This document shows positions 17,947-27,891 of a stretch of DNA of 64,000 bases, piece by piece (the first letter of the stretch is position 1; every line of letters begins with the position of its first letter). Source of the stretch: Acetobacteroides hydrogenigenes (lineage in GTDB: Bacteria > Bacteroidota > Bacteroidia > Bacteroidales > ZOR0009); NCBI RefSeq assembly GCF_004340205.1, contig NZ_SLWB01000010.1, positions 62,001-126,000 of the forward strand, given 5' to 3'. The position numbers were made by a program, and so were the translations under genes. The notes below the pieces were generated by a model. It was not told the origin of the DNA. It ran no database searches and saw nothing but the letters and a program-made list of their open reading frames with translations.

Positions 17947-19836
17947 ATGTATGATATTTTAGAGCTGAACGGCAAACTGCTATCTGATTTAAAAGAGATA
18001 GCCAAGCAGCTTAATATTAAGCGCGTAGATTCGCTTAAAAAGCAAGATTTGATATATAAAATACTGGATGAGCAGGCATTACAGGCTGCAACTGCTACTC
18101 CACAAAAAGAATTAGCGTCACGGAAAAAGGCGGATGCTCCTAGAAAGGAAGAAAAGAGGGAGCAGAAGCCATTGGCAGATGGGGTGTCGAAAAAGGTAGA
18201 AGAGGCTGCGAAGGTTGCTGGGGCTACAGAAGAAGTCAAATCTCAGCCTTCCGATGATCTTAAGATTAAGCGAGAGCGTCTTAAAAAGGGAAGTGTTCGT
18301 TTTGAACGTGTTGTTGGCTATACAGGTGCGCCTTCCACTCAATCAGATACCACATCAGAGGATGCTCTACAAAGTACAGATAGAGCACAAGGTAAATCAG
18401 AAAAAAGTTTCTCACGCCAACAAGAGGGTAAGCAACGCCCAGAAAAGGCGCAGCAGCAGCGCCAACCTGTAGAGCAGAAAAACGTTGCGTCAAAGAAACC
18501 CTCTTCTGAAAAGGTTGTGCTCGACGAAATCATCGAAGATTCTGAACTGGAATCTGCCGTTGCAATCGAAGATGATAGCGATGTGTTTGCACCTTCGGAT
18601 GTAAAGCGAATTTCAGAAGATATTGTTGCGACTGCAATGCCTGAAGATCTTTTTGATGTGCGTAGCCAAGAGCCTCAACCTTCGGTATCTTCAAAGAAGA
18701 ACGATCGTTATGAGTTTGATGGTAGAATAAAGGCTTCTGGGGTATTGGAGATAATGCCTGATGGGTATGGCTTCATGCGCTCTTCGGACTACAACTACCT
18801 CAACTCTCCTGACGACATTTACGTATCCATGTCGCAGATTAAGCTTTTTGGGCTTAAAACTGGCGATACCATAACGGGTGAAATTCGACCTCCGAAAGAA
18901 GGTGAGAAGTATTTTCCTCTCATAAAGGTACAGTCTATAAACGGGCGTGATCCCGATTTTATTCGCGATCGCGTTCCTTTCGACTATCTGACCCCTCTTT
19001 TCCCAACCGAAAAGTTCTCTTTGGTTGGTAAGGGGCACAACAATTTATCTGCTCGTGTCGTAGATCTTTTCTCTCCAATAGGAAAAGGACAAAGAGGCCT
19101 TATTGTTGCTCAGCCTAAGACTGGTAAAACGATGCTTTTGAAGGAAATTGCAAATGCAATTGCCGATAACCATCCAGAGGTATACATGATCGTGCTTCTT
19201 ATTGATGAGCGCCCTGAGGAGGTTACCGACATGGCTCGTAGCGTCAAGGCCGAGGTTGTTGCCTCAACCTTCGATGAACCTGCAGAGCGACATGTTAAGG
19301 TTGCCAACATTGTCCTTGAAAAGGCTAAGCGTCTTGTCGAATGTGGGCATGATGTTGTTATTCTTCTAGACTCAATTACTCGTCTTGCGCGCGCATACAA
19401 TACCGTTCAGCCAGCATCCGGCAAGGTGCTTTCGGGAGGTGTTGATGCTAATGCATTGCACAAACCAAAGCGTTTCTTTGGAGCCGCTCGTAATATCGAA
19501 AACGGAGGTTCGCTTACAATCCTAGCTACAGCACTTACCGATACTGGCTCAAAGATGGATGATGTAATCTTTGAAGAATTTAAGGGTACTGGTAACATGG
19601 AGCTACAGCTGGATAGGAAACTTGCAAACCGAAGAGTATTCCCTGCTGTTGATGTTACCCTTTCGAGCACTCGTAGGGATGATCTACTCCTTGACAAGGA
19701 AACGCTGCAGCGTATTTGGATACTCCGAAACTATCTTTCGGATATGAATTCGGTGGAGGCGATGACCTTCTTACGAGATAGGATGTCAAAAACAACGTCG
19801 AATGAAGAATTCCTAATATCGATGAATAGCGATTAA
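17947..19836 (+). CDS. rho: Transcription termination factor Rho with long disordered insertion
   Basis: Hexameric RNA helicase that ends transcription. The 629-aa protein is about 210 residues longer than E. coli Rho. Residues 1-40 form the Rho_N helical domain ([16 protein letters not shown]). About 45-255 is a low-complexity Lys/Glu/Gln/Ser-rich region, predicted disordered. The cold-shock RNA-binding domain follows ([16 protein letters not shown]), then the ATPase with Walker A QPKTGKT (about 389-395), Walker [17 protein letters not shown] and the RNA-binding loops. Such an insertion is known in Bacteroides Rho, where it drives phase separation. The gene is monocistronic, with its own terminator. 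Confidence 0.97.
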   Translation: MYDILELNGKLLSDLKEIAKQLNIKRVDSLKKQDLIYKILDEQALQAATATPQKELASRKKADAPRKEEKREQKPLADGVSKKVEEAAKVAGATEEVKSQPSDDLKIKRERLKKGSVRFERVVGYTGAPSTQSDTTSEDALQSTDRAQGKSEKSFSRQQEGKQRPEKAQQQRQPVEQKNVASKKPSSEKVVLDEIIEDSELESAVAIEDDSDVFAPSDVKRISEDIVATAMPEDLFDVRSQEPQPSVSSKKNDRYEFDGRIKASGVLEIMPDGYGFMRSSDYNYLNSPDDIYVSMSQIKLFGLKTGDTITGEIRPPKEGEKYFPLIKVQSINGRDPDFIRDRVPFDYLTPLFPTEKFSLVGKGHNNLSARVVDLFSPIGKGQRGLIVAQPKTGKTMLLKEIANAIADNHPEVYMIVLLIDERPEEVTDMARSVKAEVVASTFDEPAERHVKVANIVLEKAKRLVECGHDVVILLDSITRLARAYNTVQPASGKVLSGGVDANALHKPKRFFGAARNIENGGSLTILATALTDTGSKMDDVIFEEFKGTGNMELQLDRKLANRRVFPAVDVTLSSTRRDDLLLDKETLQRIWILRNYLSDMNSVEAMTFLRDRMSKTTSNEEFLISMNSD

Positions 19837-19843
19837 GCATATT

Positions 19844-19875
19844 GAAAAGAAGGCCCTAGAGGCCTTCTTTTTTAT
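19844..19875 (+). terminator. Terminator of rho
   Basis: GAAGGCC (19850-19855 region), CTAGA loop, GGCCTTC (19861-19867), then T6, starting 8 bases after the stop codon. Confidence 0.85.
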
Positions 19876-20021
19876 TAAATAGAGTTATATTTTTATTTCC
19901 TTTTAAATATTTTAATTCTTCAATTAGTTGGAATTCGTGTGTTTAAATTGTTATTCAATTAGCAGTTGAATTGGCGAATTCTCAAACAAATTTTCAAGGG
20001 TGTCGAAACGATTATTTTCTT

Positions 20022-20029
20022 TATTTTTG
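20022..20029 (+). promoter_or_regulatory. -7 promoter element upstream of pyruvate:ferredoxin oxidoreductase
   Basis: TATTTTTG is a full match to TAnnTTTG, 47 bases before the start codon. No good TTTG occurs at the expected -33 distance, so the promoter is only half supported. Confidence 0.5.
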
Positions 20030-20075
20030 TGCCACGACTAAAGCAAATGCTTATTCCTTAATAAATTAAGTGACG

Positions 20076-23000
20076 ATGACAAAAAGCAAAAAGTTCATTA
20101 CCTGTGATGGTAACTATGCTGCTGCGCATATCGCCTATATGTTCAGCGAGGTTGCAGCAATCTATCCCATCACCCCTTCGTCCACAATGGCAGAATATGT
20201 CGACGAGTGGGCTGCTAATGGTAAGAAAAACATTTTTGGAGAGACTGTAAAAGTTGTAGAAATGCAGTCGGAAGCTGGAGCTGCCGGTGCAGTACACGGA
20301 TCTCTTCAAGCAGGAGCATTAACCACCACATTCACCGCTTCGCAAGGTTTGATGCTGATGCTACCAAACATGTATAAGATATCAGGGGAAATGCTTCCTG
20401 GCGTTTTCCACGTATCTGCTCGTGCTTTGGCTGCTCAGGCTCTTTCTATTTTTGGCGATCACCAAGACGTTATGGCTGCTCGTCCTACCGGATTTGCCAT
20501 GTTGGCAACAGGTTCGGTTCAGGAGGTTATGGACCTTGCTGGTATTGCCCACCTGACCTCAATTAAAACCCGCATTCCTTTTCTTCATTTCTTTGATGGA
20601 TTCCGTACTTCTCACGAAATTCAAAAGATTGAAGAGATGGATATGACCGATTTGGAATCGCTTATTGACCATAAGGCTCTACAGGAATTTCGCGATAGAG
20701 CGCTAAATCCAGAGCATCCAGTTACCCGTGGTACTGCACAAAACCCTGATATTTACTTCCAAACACGTGAGGTAAGCAATAAGTACTACGATGCTATTCC
20801 TGATATTGTAGCAGACTACATGAAGCAGATCAGCAAGATCACTGGTCGTGAGTATAAGCCTTATACTTTCTATGGCGATCCTAATGCTGAAAATATCATC
20901 ATTGCCATGGGCTCTGTAACTGATCCAATTAAGGAGGTTATCGATCACCTAATGGCAAAGGGCGAAAAGGTAGGTTTGCTTAACATTCACCTTTACCGTC
21001 CATTCTCTGCCAAGTACTTCTTCGACGTGCTTCCAAAATCTGTTAAGCGCGTTGCTGTACTTGATAGAACAAAAGAACCAGGTGCTAACGGCGAACCACT
21101 TTACCTCGAAATCAAGGATCTATTCTACGGAAAGGAGAATGCTCCGGTTATCGTTGGTGGACGTTATGGACTATCCTCAAAGGATACCACTCCAGCACAA
21201 ATTCTTTCGGTATACGAGAACCTTAAGATGAACGAGCCAAAGGATCACTTTACCATTGGTATAGTTGATGATGTTACCTTTAAATCCCTTCCAGTGCTTC
21301 CTGAGGTATCGCTGGCTGCTGCTGGAACTTTTGAAGGTAAATTCTATGGTTTAGGTTCTGATGGTACCGTTGGCGCAAATAAGAATACCATTAAAATTAT
21401 AGGAAACTCGACCGATAAGTACTGCCAAGCATACTTTGCATACGATTCGAAGAAGTCGGGTGGTATTACCATCTCTCACCTTCGTTTTGGCGATTCTCCA
21501 ATTCGTTCATCATACCTAGTTTCGACTCCTGACTTTGTTGCTTGTCATGTTCCTTCCTACTTGTGGAAGTACGATATGCTTCGAGGTATCAAGGAAAACG
21601 GAACATTCCTTTTGAACTCAGTTTGGGATGTTGAGGAAACCAAGGCAAAACTTCCAAGTTCAGTTAAGAAGATTCTTGCCGAAAAGAAGGTTAACTTCTA
21701 TATCATTAATGCAACCGCTATTGCTGAAAAAATAGGTCTTGGAAACCGTACAAACACAATTCTTCAATCTGCATTCTTTAAAATTGCGAACGTAATTCCT
21801 TACGAAAAGGCGGTAGAGCAAATGAAGAAGGCCATTGTAAAGAGCTATGGCAAGAAGGGGGAGGAAATTGTTAATATGAACAATGCTGCGGTTGATCGTG
21901 GTGGAGAGGTAGTTAAGATTGAAGTTCCTGCAGAATGGGCTTCGATTGTTGCAGAACCGCTCACGTTCAATACGAATGCTCCTGAGTTCATTCAAAAGAT
22001 TGTAGATCCAATCAACGCTCAAATGGGCGATGATCTACCTGTTAGCGCATTCCTTGGCTACGAGGATGGCACATTCCCTGCTGGAACTACAGCTTATGAA
22101 AAACGAGGCATTGCAGTTAGCGTTCCTGAATGGCAAGGCTCTAATTGTATCCAGTGTAATCAGTGTGCTTACGTATGTCCTCATGCTGCAATACGTCCGT
22201 TCCTTCTAACACAGGACGAGGCCGCAGGCGTTCCTGCTGGTACCGAACTCGTGAAGGGTAATGGTGCAGTAAAGGAATTCCAGTTCCGTATTCAGGTTAG
22301 TCCGCTCGACTGTACCGGTTGTGGTAACTGTGCCGATGTTTGTCCTGCTCCTAACAAGGCTCTTGTAATGAAGCACCTTGATACTCAAATGGGCGAGGTA
22401 GAACGTTGGGACTACATGCATAACAAGGTTGGCTACAAAGATACTATTCTAGATAAGACGAAGACTGTCAAGAATCTTCAGTTTGCTCAACCTCTATTCG
22501 AGTTCTCTGGTGCTTGTGCCGGTTGTGGCGAAACCCCATACATCAAGGCAATCACCCAACTTTTTGGAGATAGAATGATGGTAGCCAATGCAACAGGATG
22601 TTCTTCTATCTATGGAGGTTCCGCTCCTGCAACGCCATACTGTACTAATGCGAAGGGACATGGTCCTGCTTGGGCTAACTCGCTATTCGAGGATAACGCT
22701 GAGTTTGGTTTAGGTATGCACGTTGGTATGGAGAAGATGCGTGAGACCATCAAGAATAAGCTTGCTGCAAATCTTGATAACTTTAGCGCAGAAACTACTG
22801 CTGCTGCTAAGGAGTGGATCGAAAATATGGCCTTTGCAGAAAAGAGTCGTGCTGCATCTGCTAAACTAGAGGCTGCTCTTGCTTCCGAAACTTCGGAATT
22901 GGCAAAAGAGTTGCTAGCCGTAAAAAACTACTTCGTAAAGAAATCGCAGTGGATATTTGGAGGTGATGGATGGGCATATGATATCGGATTCGGAGGTCTT

Positions 23001-23606
23001 GATCATGTAATTGCATCTGGTGAAGATGTGAATATCCTTGTTATGGATACAGAGGTTTACTCTAATACTGGAGGTCAGTCTTCTAAGTCGACTCCTGTTG
23101 CTGCAGTTGCAAAATTTGCTGCTTCAGGTAAGCGTATTCGTAAGAAAGATCTGGGAATGATTGCTATGTCGTATGGCTACGTATATGTTGCTCAGGTTGC
23201 AATGGGTGCAAATCAGAACCAATATTTCCAGGCCATTAAAGAAGCCGAAGCATATCCTGGTCCTTCGCTTATAATTGCATATTCACCATGTATCAACCAT
23301 GGTTTGAAGAATGGTATGGGTCACTCGCAGAAGGAGGCCAAGATGGCTGTAGAATGTGGTTACTGGCATCTGTATCGCTATAACCCATTGTTGGAGGCCG
23401 AAGGTAAAAATCCATTTACAATTGACTCAAAAGAACCAGACTGGTCGAAATTCCAGAACTTCCTTATGAACGAGGTTCGCTATACTTCGCTTAAGAAGGG
23501 ATTTCCTGAGGTGGCTGATGAGCTATTCGTAGCTTCTGAGGAGAATGCAAAGTGGAGATACAATTCATATAAGCGATTAGCTAATATGGATTATTCCGCA
23601 GAATAG
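20076..23606 (+). CDS. nifJ: Pyruvate:ferredoxin (flavodoxin) oxidoreductase
   Basis: Oxidises pyruvate with CoA to acetyl-CoA and CO2, reducing ferredoxin or flavodoxin; a hallmark of anaerobic metabolism. The 1176-aa single-chain enzyme carries domains I-II (EVAAIYPITPSSTMAEYVDEWA), the gamma domain, a 2[4Fe-4S] ferredoxin domain with CIQCNQCAYVCP from about residue 691 and CTGCGNCADVCP some 55 residues on, the proximal cluster motif CAGCGETPY, and the thiamine diphosphate site GDGWAYDIGFGG to MDTEVYSNTGGQSSK. The ATG at 20076 is preferred to a GTG two codons upstream. It is monocistronic between terminators and highly codon-adapted, which suggests strong expression. Confidence 0.98.
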   Translation: MTKSKKFITCDGNYAAAHIAYMFSEVAAIYPITPSSTMAEYVDEWAANGKKNIFGETVKVVEMQSEAGAAGAVHGSLQAGALTTTFTASQGLMLMLPNMYKISGEMLPGVFHVSARALAAQALSIFGDHQDVMAARPTGFAMLATGSVQEVMDLAGIAHLTSIKTRIPFLHFFDGFRTSHEIQKIEEMDMTDLESLIDHKALQEFRDRALNPEHPVTRGTAQNPDIYFQTREVSNKYYDAIPDIVADYMKQISKITGREYKPYTFYGDPNAENIIIAMGSVTDPIKEVIDHLMAKGEKVGLLNIHLYRPFSAKYFFDVLPKSVKRVAVLDRTKEPGANGEPLYLEIKDLFYGKENAPVIVGGRYGLSSKDTTPAQILSVYENLKMNEPKDHFTIGIVDDVTFKSLPVLPEVSLAAAGTFEGKFYGLGSDGTVGANKNTIKIIGNSTDKYCQAYFAYDSKKSGGITISHLRFGDSPIRSSYLVSTPDFVACHVPSYLWKYDMLRGIKENGTFLLNSVWDVEETKAKLPSSVKKILAEKKVNFYIINATAIAEKIGLGNRTNTILQSAFFKIANVIPYEKAVEQMKKAIVKSYGKKGEEIVNMNNAAVDRGGEVVKIEVPAEWASIVAEPLTFNTNAPEFIQKIVDPINAQMGDDLPVSAFLGYEDGTFPAGTTAYEKRGIAVSVPEWQGSNCIQCNQCAYVCPHAAIRPFLLTQDEAAGVPAGTELVKGNGAVKEFQFRIQVSPLDCTGCGNCADVCPAPNKALVMKHLDTQMGEVERWDYMHNKVGYKDTILDKTKTVKNLQFAQPLFEFSGACAGCGETPYIKAITQLFGDRMMVANATGCSSIYGGSAPATPYCTNAKGHGPAWANSLFEDNAEFGLGMHVGMEKMRETIKNKLAANLDNFSAETTAAAKEWIENMAFAEKSRAASAKLEAALASETSELAKELLAVKNYFVKKSQWIFGGDGWAYDIGFGGLDHVIASGEDVNILVMDTEVYSNTGGQSSKSTPVAAVAKFAASGKRIRKKDLGMIAMSYGYVYVAQVAMGANQNQYFQAIKEAEAYPGPSLIIAYSPCINHGLKNGMGHSQKEAKMAVECGYWHLYRYNPLLEAEGKNPFTIDSKEPDWSKFQNFLMNEVRYTSLKKGFPEVADELFVASEENAKWRYNSYKRLANMDYSAE

Positions 23607-23627
23607 CCTCTGGAAATAATAAATTGA

Positions 23628-23658
23628 AGGGCAGGAAAAAATCCTGCCCTTTTTTTAT
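23628..23658 (+). terminator. Terminator of pyruvate:ferredoxin oxidoreductase gene
   Basis: AAGGGCAGGA, AAAAA loop, TCCTGCCCTT then a T-run to 23656. Confidence 0.9.
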
Positions 23659-23694
23659 ATATTGGTCGAGCAAACCTTTCAGCCTTGATAACCA

Positions 23695-26667
23695 ATGACA
23701 CGTTTTTTAGGTGTATTACTTTATCTCACCTTTAGCCTGCTAAGCCTTAGCGTAGAAGCTCAGATCCCTTTTTTACGACAGTATACTGTTTCTGAAGGGT
23801 TGCCTACTAATGAGGTATTTTGTGTATATCAAGATTATAAAGGATGTGTTTGGTTTGCAACTGCTTACGGGGTGTGTTGGTTTGACGGTCGTCACTTTTT
23901 TTCAGCCGAAAACCCTAAAGAATTTAGAAATTCGTCGATACTGGAAATCAAAGAGGATCACAAAAAGCAGCTTTGGTTTGTCTCCTTAAAAGGAAACTTG
24001 TACTACCAAAAGTCGGATAGAGTTATACCGTTTGTGTATAATTCTGAAATCCAGGATAAACTCAATACGAATAAAGGGCATATAAAAAATTCATTTCTCC
24101 CATTTTCAGACTCGTCAGCGGTGATCTCGTTCAAAGAAAGAGGTGCTGTTATTGTTGGAAGGAATGGGATTGTTAGCTACAAGTATCCAAATCAGAGAAA
24201 CCTGGTTCTTGTCGACTACTCTAAGGGCAATCCATTTATATCGTTTCACTATCAGAACTCGATTACTGAGAGTAATGTGGAGGTATTAGACTCAAAAAAG
24301 CCTCCGCTGGTTCTTCGTTTGGGGTTGGCACCAACTCATCTTTATGCTATTAGGCTAAAGAACGGCAATAAGGTTTTTTCTTTAGATCGAATTGTTTACG
24401 TAGTTGGGGATGGATGGGTGAAAAAGTATGAAATGGAGAATGCGGTGACAGGAATTTACGAAGATCGGGATTCGCATATCTGGCTTTCTGTTAATGGGCA
24501 TGGTGCATATTGCTATTCGAAAGAGAACTTTACGGAAAAGCCACTGTTGAGAATTCTTGAAAAGGAGGTAGTAACGTCGATACTTCAGGATAGGGAGAAT
24601 TCTTTTTGGTTTTCGACGCTAAATTCAGGTGTTTTTTTTGCTCCTTCTTTATCTTTCCTTAATTACACCACGAAAAGTGGCTTACTTTCGGATAAAATTA
24701 CGAAAGTAACGAGTACTGGAGATGACGTATGGGTGGGCTATGCCGACGGGTTTGTATCTAAGATTAGCGAAAACGGTTCTATAAAGCATTTTGCTAGTAA
24801 AGGTAGTAACTCGGTTAGCGTTAAGGATCTTTGTTTCTTTAAGGACGATAACACTGTTTGGGTTTGCTCTGATATTCTTTACCTAATTAAAAATAGCAAT
24901 GTAAATCCTGTTGAAAAGAGACTTGTAGCAGGTAATAAAAATCCAAACTATGCGCTACTCCCTCGTGCTCTCGAAAAATCTCGCGATGGTGGAGTTTGGA
25001 TTGCCTCTAATAGAGGTTTTAAAAAGGTTAAAGATGGAAAAGTAGTTTATGATTCTCACGAAACAGGTGATTTTTCAGGCGTAGTATACTCTCTAGACGA
25101 AGAAAATAATGGAGACCTGTGGATTGCTTCAAATGCGCTATTCCTTTACTCAAAGGGGAAGGTTCGGCAAATAGCCGAAAAGAATCCATTGTTGAATACG
25201 AGCATCATAAAGGGGAAGATTAATGAGTTTGACAACCGATTTTGGTTTGGAACCAAGAGTAATGGAGTCATAGTTTTTACAGGTAAAAAGTTTGTTCAGA
25301 TAAAGGGACTTCAGTCTAATAACGTGTCGAGTTTTGATTTTAGGAAAAATCAAGTATGGGTTGGAACAAACTGTGGTGTAGATTGTATCACTATTGATCA
25401 AGTTGAACCAATTCGTTATCGGATTAAGCACTATAACACCTCACATGGGCTTATTAGCGATGATGTAAAAGACATTTGCATATCTGGCGATCGAGTATTT
25501 CTTGCTACATTCTCTGGCTTGTCATGTTTTGATATCTCTAAGGATGTGGATAATAAGGTAGCCCCTGCTGTTCGTATTTCATCGATGAGGGTGAACGATA
25601 AGGATATGAACTTTCATCGATTGTTAATGCTTAATCATGATCAAAACTTTATTGATATATCCTTTAACGCTTTTACCTATAAGCGAAAGGGTGACGTTCG
25701 TTACCGTTATAAGGTAGAGGGGTTGAGCGATAAGTGGTTTTATACTACAGAAGAAACAATTAGGTTATACAAACTTCCCCCTGGTGATTATAGGTTAACT
25801 ATTGCAGCAGAAAATAATGATCGTGTTTGGTCAAATAACCCCGCCTCTGTTCGCTTTTCGATTGCGAAACCATTTTGGTCAACATACTGGTTTAACGGAT
25901 TATGCCTTATTGTAATTGCTCTTATTGCTTTTGCTATTTTCCGTACGCGTTTGCGCATCGTTCAGAAAATTAGTATGCACGAGCAAAAGGAAAATCTGTG
26001 GAAAAATCAGAGTCTTAGCTTGCAGATGAATCCTCATTTTATATTCAACACCCTTAATTCGATACAGCTATACATACTAAAATGCGATGTAGATTCATCG
26101 TTGCACTATCTCTCAAAGTTTTCTAGTTTGATGAGAAAAACGCTAGAGAACTCCAGTAAGATGAATATTACGCTGAAAGAAGAGTTGGAATCTCTCGAAC
26201 TTTACCTTGAACTCGAATCGCTTCGCTGTGAAGGAAAGTTTTTATACCGTATAGAGTGCGATCCAAGTATTTCTCTTGCCGATAGCTATATTCCTACACT
26301 GCTAATTCAACCGTATGTAGAAAACTCCATATGGCATGGTATCATGCCTAAGGCAAGTAGTGGACATATTCTTATAAAGATTCAGAACGTAGGAGCGTTT
26401 ATAAAGTGCAGCATTACGGATGACGGGATTGGTCGCGTGAAGTCGCAGGAAATCCAGAGGATGAGCTTAGTTAGAAGACATAAATCGTTTGCAACCAAGA
26501 TTACAAGCAGTCGTATAGAAATTCTAAAATCGCTATATAGCAAAGATTTTAGTCTCGAGTATGTGGACAAATACGATAATGATGGTAATGCTTTAGGAAC
26601 CGAGGTAATTCTTATATTTCCTCGAGATTATATCACAGTTAGACATGTAACCCAAATTGTTGAATAG
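23695..26667 (+). CDS. Membrane sensor histidine kinase, propeller + Y_Y_Y + LytS-type kinase
   Basis: A 990-aa inner-membrane sensor. It has a signal peptide (1-22), then about 640 residues of two-component-regulator propeller repeats (opening LRQYTVSEGLPTNEVFCVYQDYKGCVWFA, with many later repeats such as DRDSHIWLSVNGHG). A Y_Y_Y domain follows (about 640-725, ending LPPGDYRLTIAAEN), then one membrane helix (about 732-752). The cytoplasmic His_kinase (LytS/YehU type) has QMNPHFIFNTLNS with His781, and a C-terminal ATPase ending NDGNALGTEV. The periplasmic architecture is that of the hybrid sensors controlling glycan use, but no receiver or AraC domain is fused; the regulator is the next gene. 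The ligand is unknown. Confidence 0.93.
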   Translation: MTRFLGVLLYLTFSLLSLSVEAQIPFLRQYTVSEGLPTNEVFCVYQDYKGCVWFATAYGVCWFDGRHFFSAENPKEFRNSSILEIKEDHKKQLWFVSLKGNLYYQKSDRVIPFVYNSEIQDKLNTNKGHIKNSFLPFSDSSAVISFKERGAVIVGRNGIVSYKYPNQRNLVLVDYSKGNPFISFHYQNSITESNVEVLDSKKPPLVLRLGLAPTHLYAIRLKNGNKVFSLDRIVYVVGDGWVKKYEMENAVTGIYEDRDSHIWLSVNGHGAYCYSKENFTEKPLLRILEKEVVTSILQDRENSFWFSTLNSGVFFAPSLSFLNYTTKSGLLSDKITKVTSTGDDVWVGYADGFVSKISENGSIKHFASKGSNSVSVKDLCFFKDDNTVWVCSDILYLIKNSNVNPVEKRLVAGNKNPNYALLPRALEKSRDGGVWIASNRGFKKVKDGKVVYDSHETGDFSGVVYSLDEENNGDLWIASNALFLYSKGKVRQIAEKNPLLNTSIIKGKINEFDNRFWFGTKSNGVIVFTGKKFVQIKGLQSNNVSSFDFRKNQVWVGTNCGVDCITIDQVEPIRYRIKHYNTSHGLISDDVKDICISGDRVFLATFSGLSCFDISKDVDNKVAPAVRISSMRVNDKDMNFHRLLMLNHDQNFIDISFNAFTYKRKGDVRYRYKVEGLSDKWFYTTEETIRLYKLPPGDYRLTIAAENNDRVWSNNPASVRFSIAKPFWSTYWFNGLCLIVIALIAFAIFRTRLRIVQKISMHEQKENLWKNQSLSLQMNPHFIFNTLNSIQLYILKCDVDSSLHYLSKFSSLMRKTLENSSKMNITLKEELESLELYLELESLRCEGKFLYRIECDPSISLADSYIPTLLIQPYVENSIWHGIMPKASSGHILIKIQNVGAFIKCSITDDGIGRVKSQEIQRMSLVRRHKSFATKITSSRIEILKSLYSKDFSLEYVDKYDNDGNALGTEVILIFPRDYITVRHVTQIVE

Positions 26668-26671
26668 CAGT

Positions 26672-27421
26672 ATGGACGCGATAAAGGCAATTATAGTGGA
26701 TGACGAACGAGCAGCAGTGGAATCGCTTAGCATCATGCTTGAGAAGTATTGTGATGACTTGAGCGTTGTTGCAACTGCTTTATCGGTAAGCGAAGCAAAA
26801 AGGGAAATTGTAAGGTATATGCCCGATGTTGTTTTTCTGGACATTATGATGCCCGAGGGGTCGGGTTTTGACATATTAGAAGAACTTCCTGATCGAAGTT
26901 TTGATATTGTTTTTGTGACAGCATACAATGATTTGGCGATAAAGGCACTAAAGTATTGTGCTATTGATTTTATTCAAAAACCGGTTTGTAAGGATGAACT
27001 TACAAAGGCTATCGAAAAGGTGAAGAATAACAAGGGAATAGTTAGGAATTCTTCGCTACAATATGCCGTTTTGTTCGAAAACTTGGGGAACGAACTTCCC
27101 CAAAAGCTATGCTTAACAACACCATCAGGTGTTGAAGTTGTAGATATAGAACAAGTAATAGCCTTTGAAGCAGTAGAGGATGGGGTTGTTGCTCATATTC
27201 TTAATGGTAGAACTGTAGAGTCGGATAAGGGTATTGATGATCTTGAGGATACGGTGATCGACAATCTGTTTTTCAGAGTAACTAATGAACTTTTGCTGAA
27301 CCTCAAGAATGTAGAGATTATCTCTAAGAATGAAATATTTATGCGTGGTGGTCTCTGCTTTAAGGTGCCTACGGATAGGATTGGTGATATAAAAATAAGA
27401 TATGGTAATCCGCCTTATTAA
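26672..27421 (+). CDS. LytTR-family response regulator
   Basis: Cytoplasmic partner of the preceding kinase. The 249-aa protein has a receiver domain (about 3-125) with IIVDDERAA, phospho-acceptor Asp57 in VVFLDIMMPEG, VFVTAYND and the Lys in IQKPV. A LytTR DNA-binding domain follows (about 150-245: VEVVDIEQVIAFEAVEDGVVAHI, FFRVTNELLLNL). The ATG at 26672, four bases after the kinase stop, is chosen; the longer frame begins with a TTG inside the kinase gene. The two genes are clearly one operon. Target genes cannot be deduced. Confidence 0.93.
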   Translation: MDAIKAIIVDDERAAVESLSIMLEKYCDDLSVVATALSVSEAKREIVRYMPDVVFLDIMMPEGSGFDILEELPDRSFDIVFVTAYNDLAIKALKYCAIDFIQKPVCKDELTKAIEKVKNNKGIVRNSSLQYAVLFENLGNELPQKLCLTTPSGVEVVDIEQVIAFEAVEDGVVAHILNGRTVESDKGIDDLEDTVIDNLFFRVTNELLLNLKNVEIISKNEIFMRGGLCFKVPTDRIGDIKIRYGNPPY

Positions 27422-27446
27422 TTGGCTAGTTTGTTAACTTTGTAGC

Positions 27447-27454
27447 TAATTTTG
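27447..27454 (+). promoter_or_regulatory. -7 promoter element at the start of yqgF
   Basis: TAATTTTG matches TAnnTTTG; the expected start site would fall at about 27461, on the proposed TTG start codon. No well-spaced -33 TTTG. If real it would give a nearly leaderless mRNA. Confidence 0.35.
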
Positions 27455-27460
27455 ATAATA

Positions 27461-27886
27461 TTGGGACGATTACTTGCAATTGATTATGGGAGAAAGAGAG
27501 TCGGTATAGCGGTTACCGATCCAATGCAGCTAATTGCAACGGGGCTTTGTACAATCCCAGCGAATGAAATAATTGCTTTCTTAAAGAACTACCTAAGTAA
27601 AGAAAGCGTAGATTGTATTGTTGTTGGGCTGCCTAAGCAGATGAACAACAGCGATTCGGAGTCGATGGTTTACATAAAACCTTTTCTTAAGCTGCTTGCC
27701 AAACATTTTCCTGAAACTAAGGTTGATGCATACGATGAGCGCTTTACATCGAAAATTGCTCAACAAGCGATATTAGATGGAGGTGTGAAAAAGATGGATC
27801 GTCGAGAGAAATCGCTGGTGGATATGGTTAGCGCTACGATCATCCTGCAGTCGTACATGCAAAGTAAGGAGTTACGAAAATTTTGA
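27461..27886 (+). CDS. yqgF: YqgF/RuvX-family putative pre-16S rRNA nuclease
   Basis: RNase H-like nuclease implicated in processing 16S rRNA precursor ends (also called Holliday junction resolvase-like RuvX). The 141-aa protein has the typical L-A-I-D-Y-G-R-K-R-V-G opening with the first catalytic Asp, VVGLPKQMNNSDSE in the middle and VDAYDERFTSKIAQQ with the second acidic patch. No ATG is available upstream of the conserved opening. The TTG at 27461 gives M-G-R-L-L-A-I-D-Y-G, the usual start in the phylum, and is preferred over the TTG at 27452. It is followed by def after 5 bases. Confidence 0.92.
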   Translation: MGRLLAIDYGRKRVGIAVTDPMQLIATGLCTIPANEIIAFLKNYLSKESVDCIVVGLPKQMNNSDSESMVYIKPFLKLLAKHFPETKVDAYDERFTSKIAQQAILDGGVKKMDRREKSLVDMVSATIILQSYMQSKELRKF

Positions 27887-27891
27887 AACAA

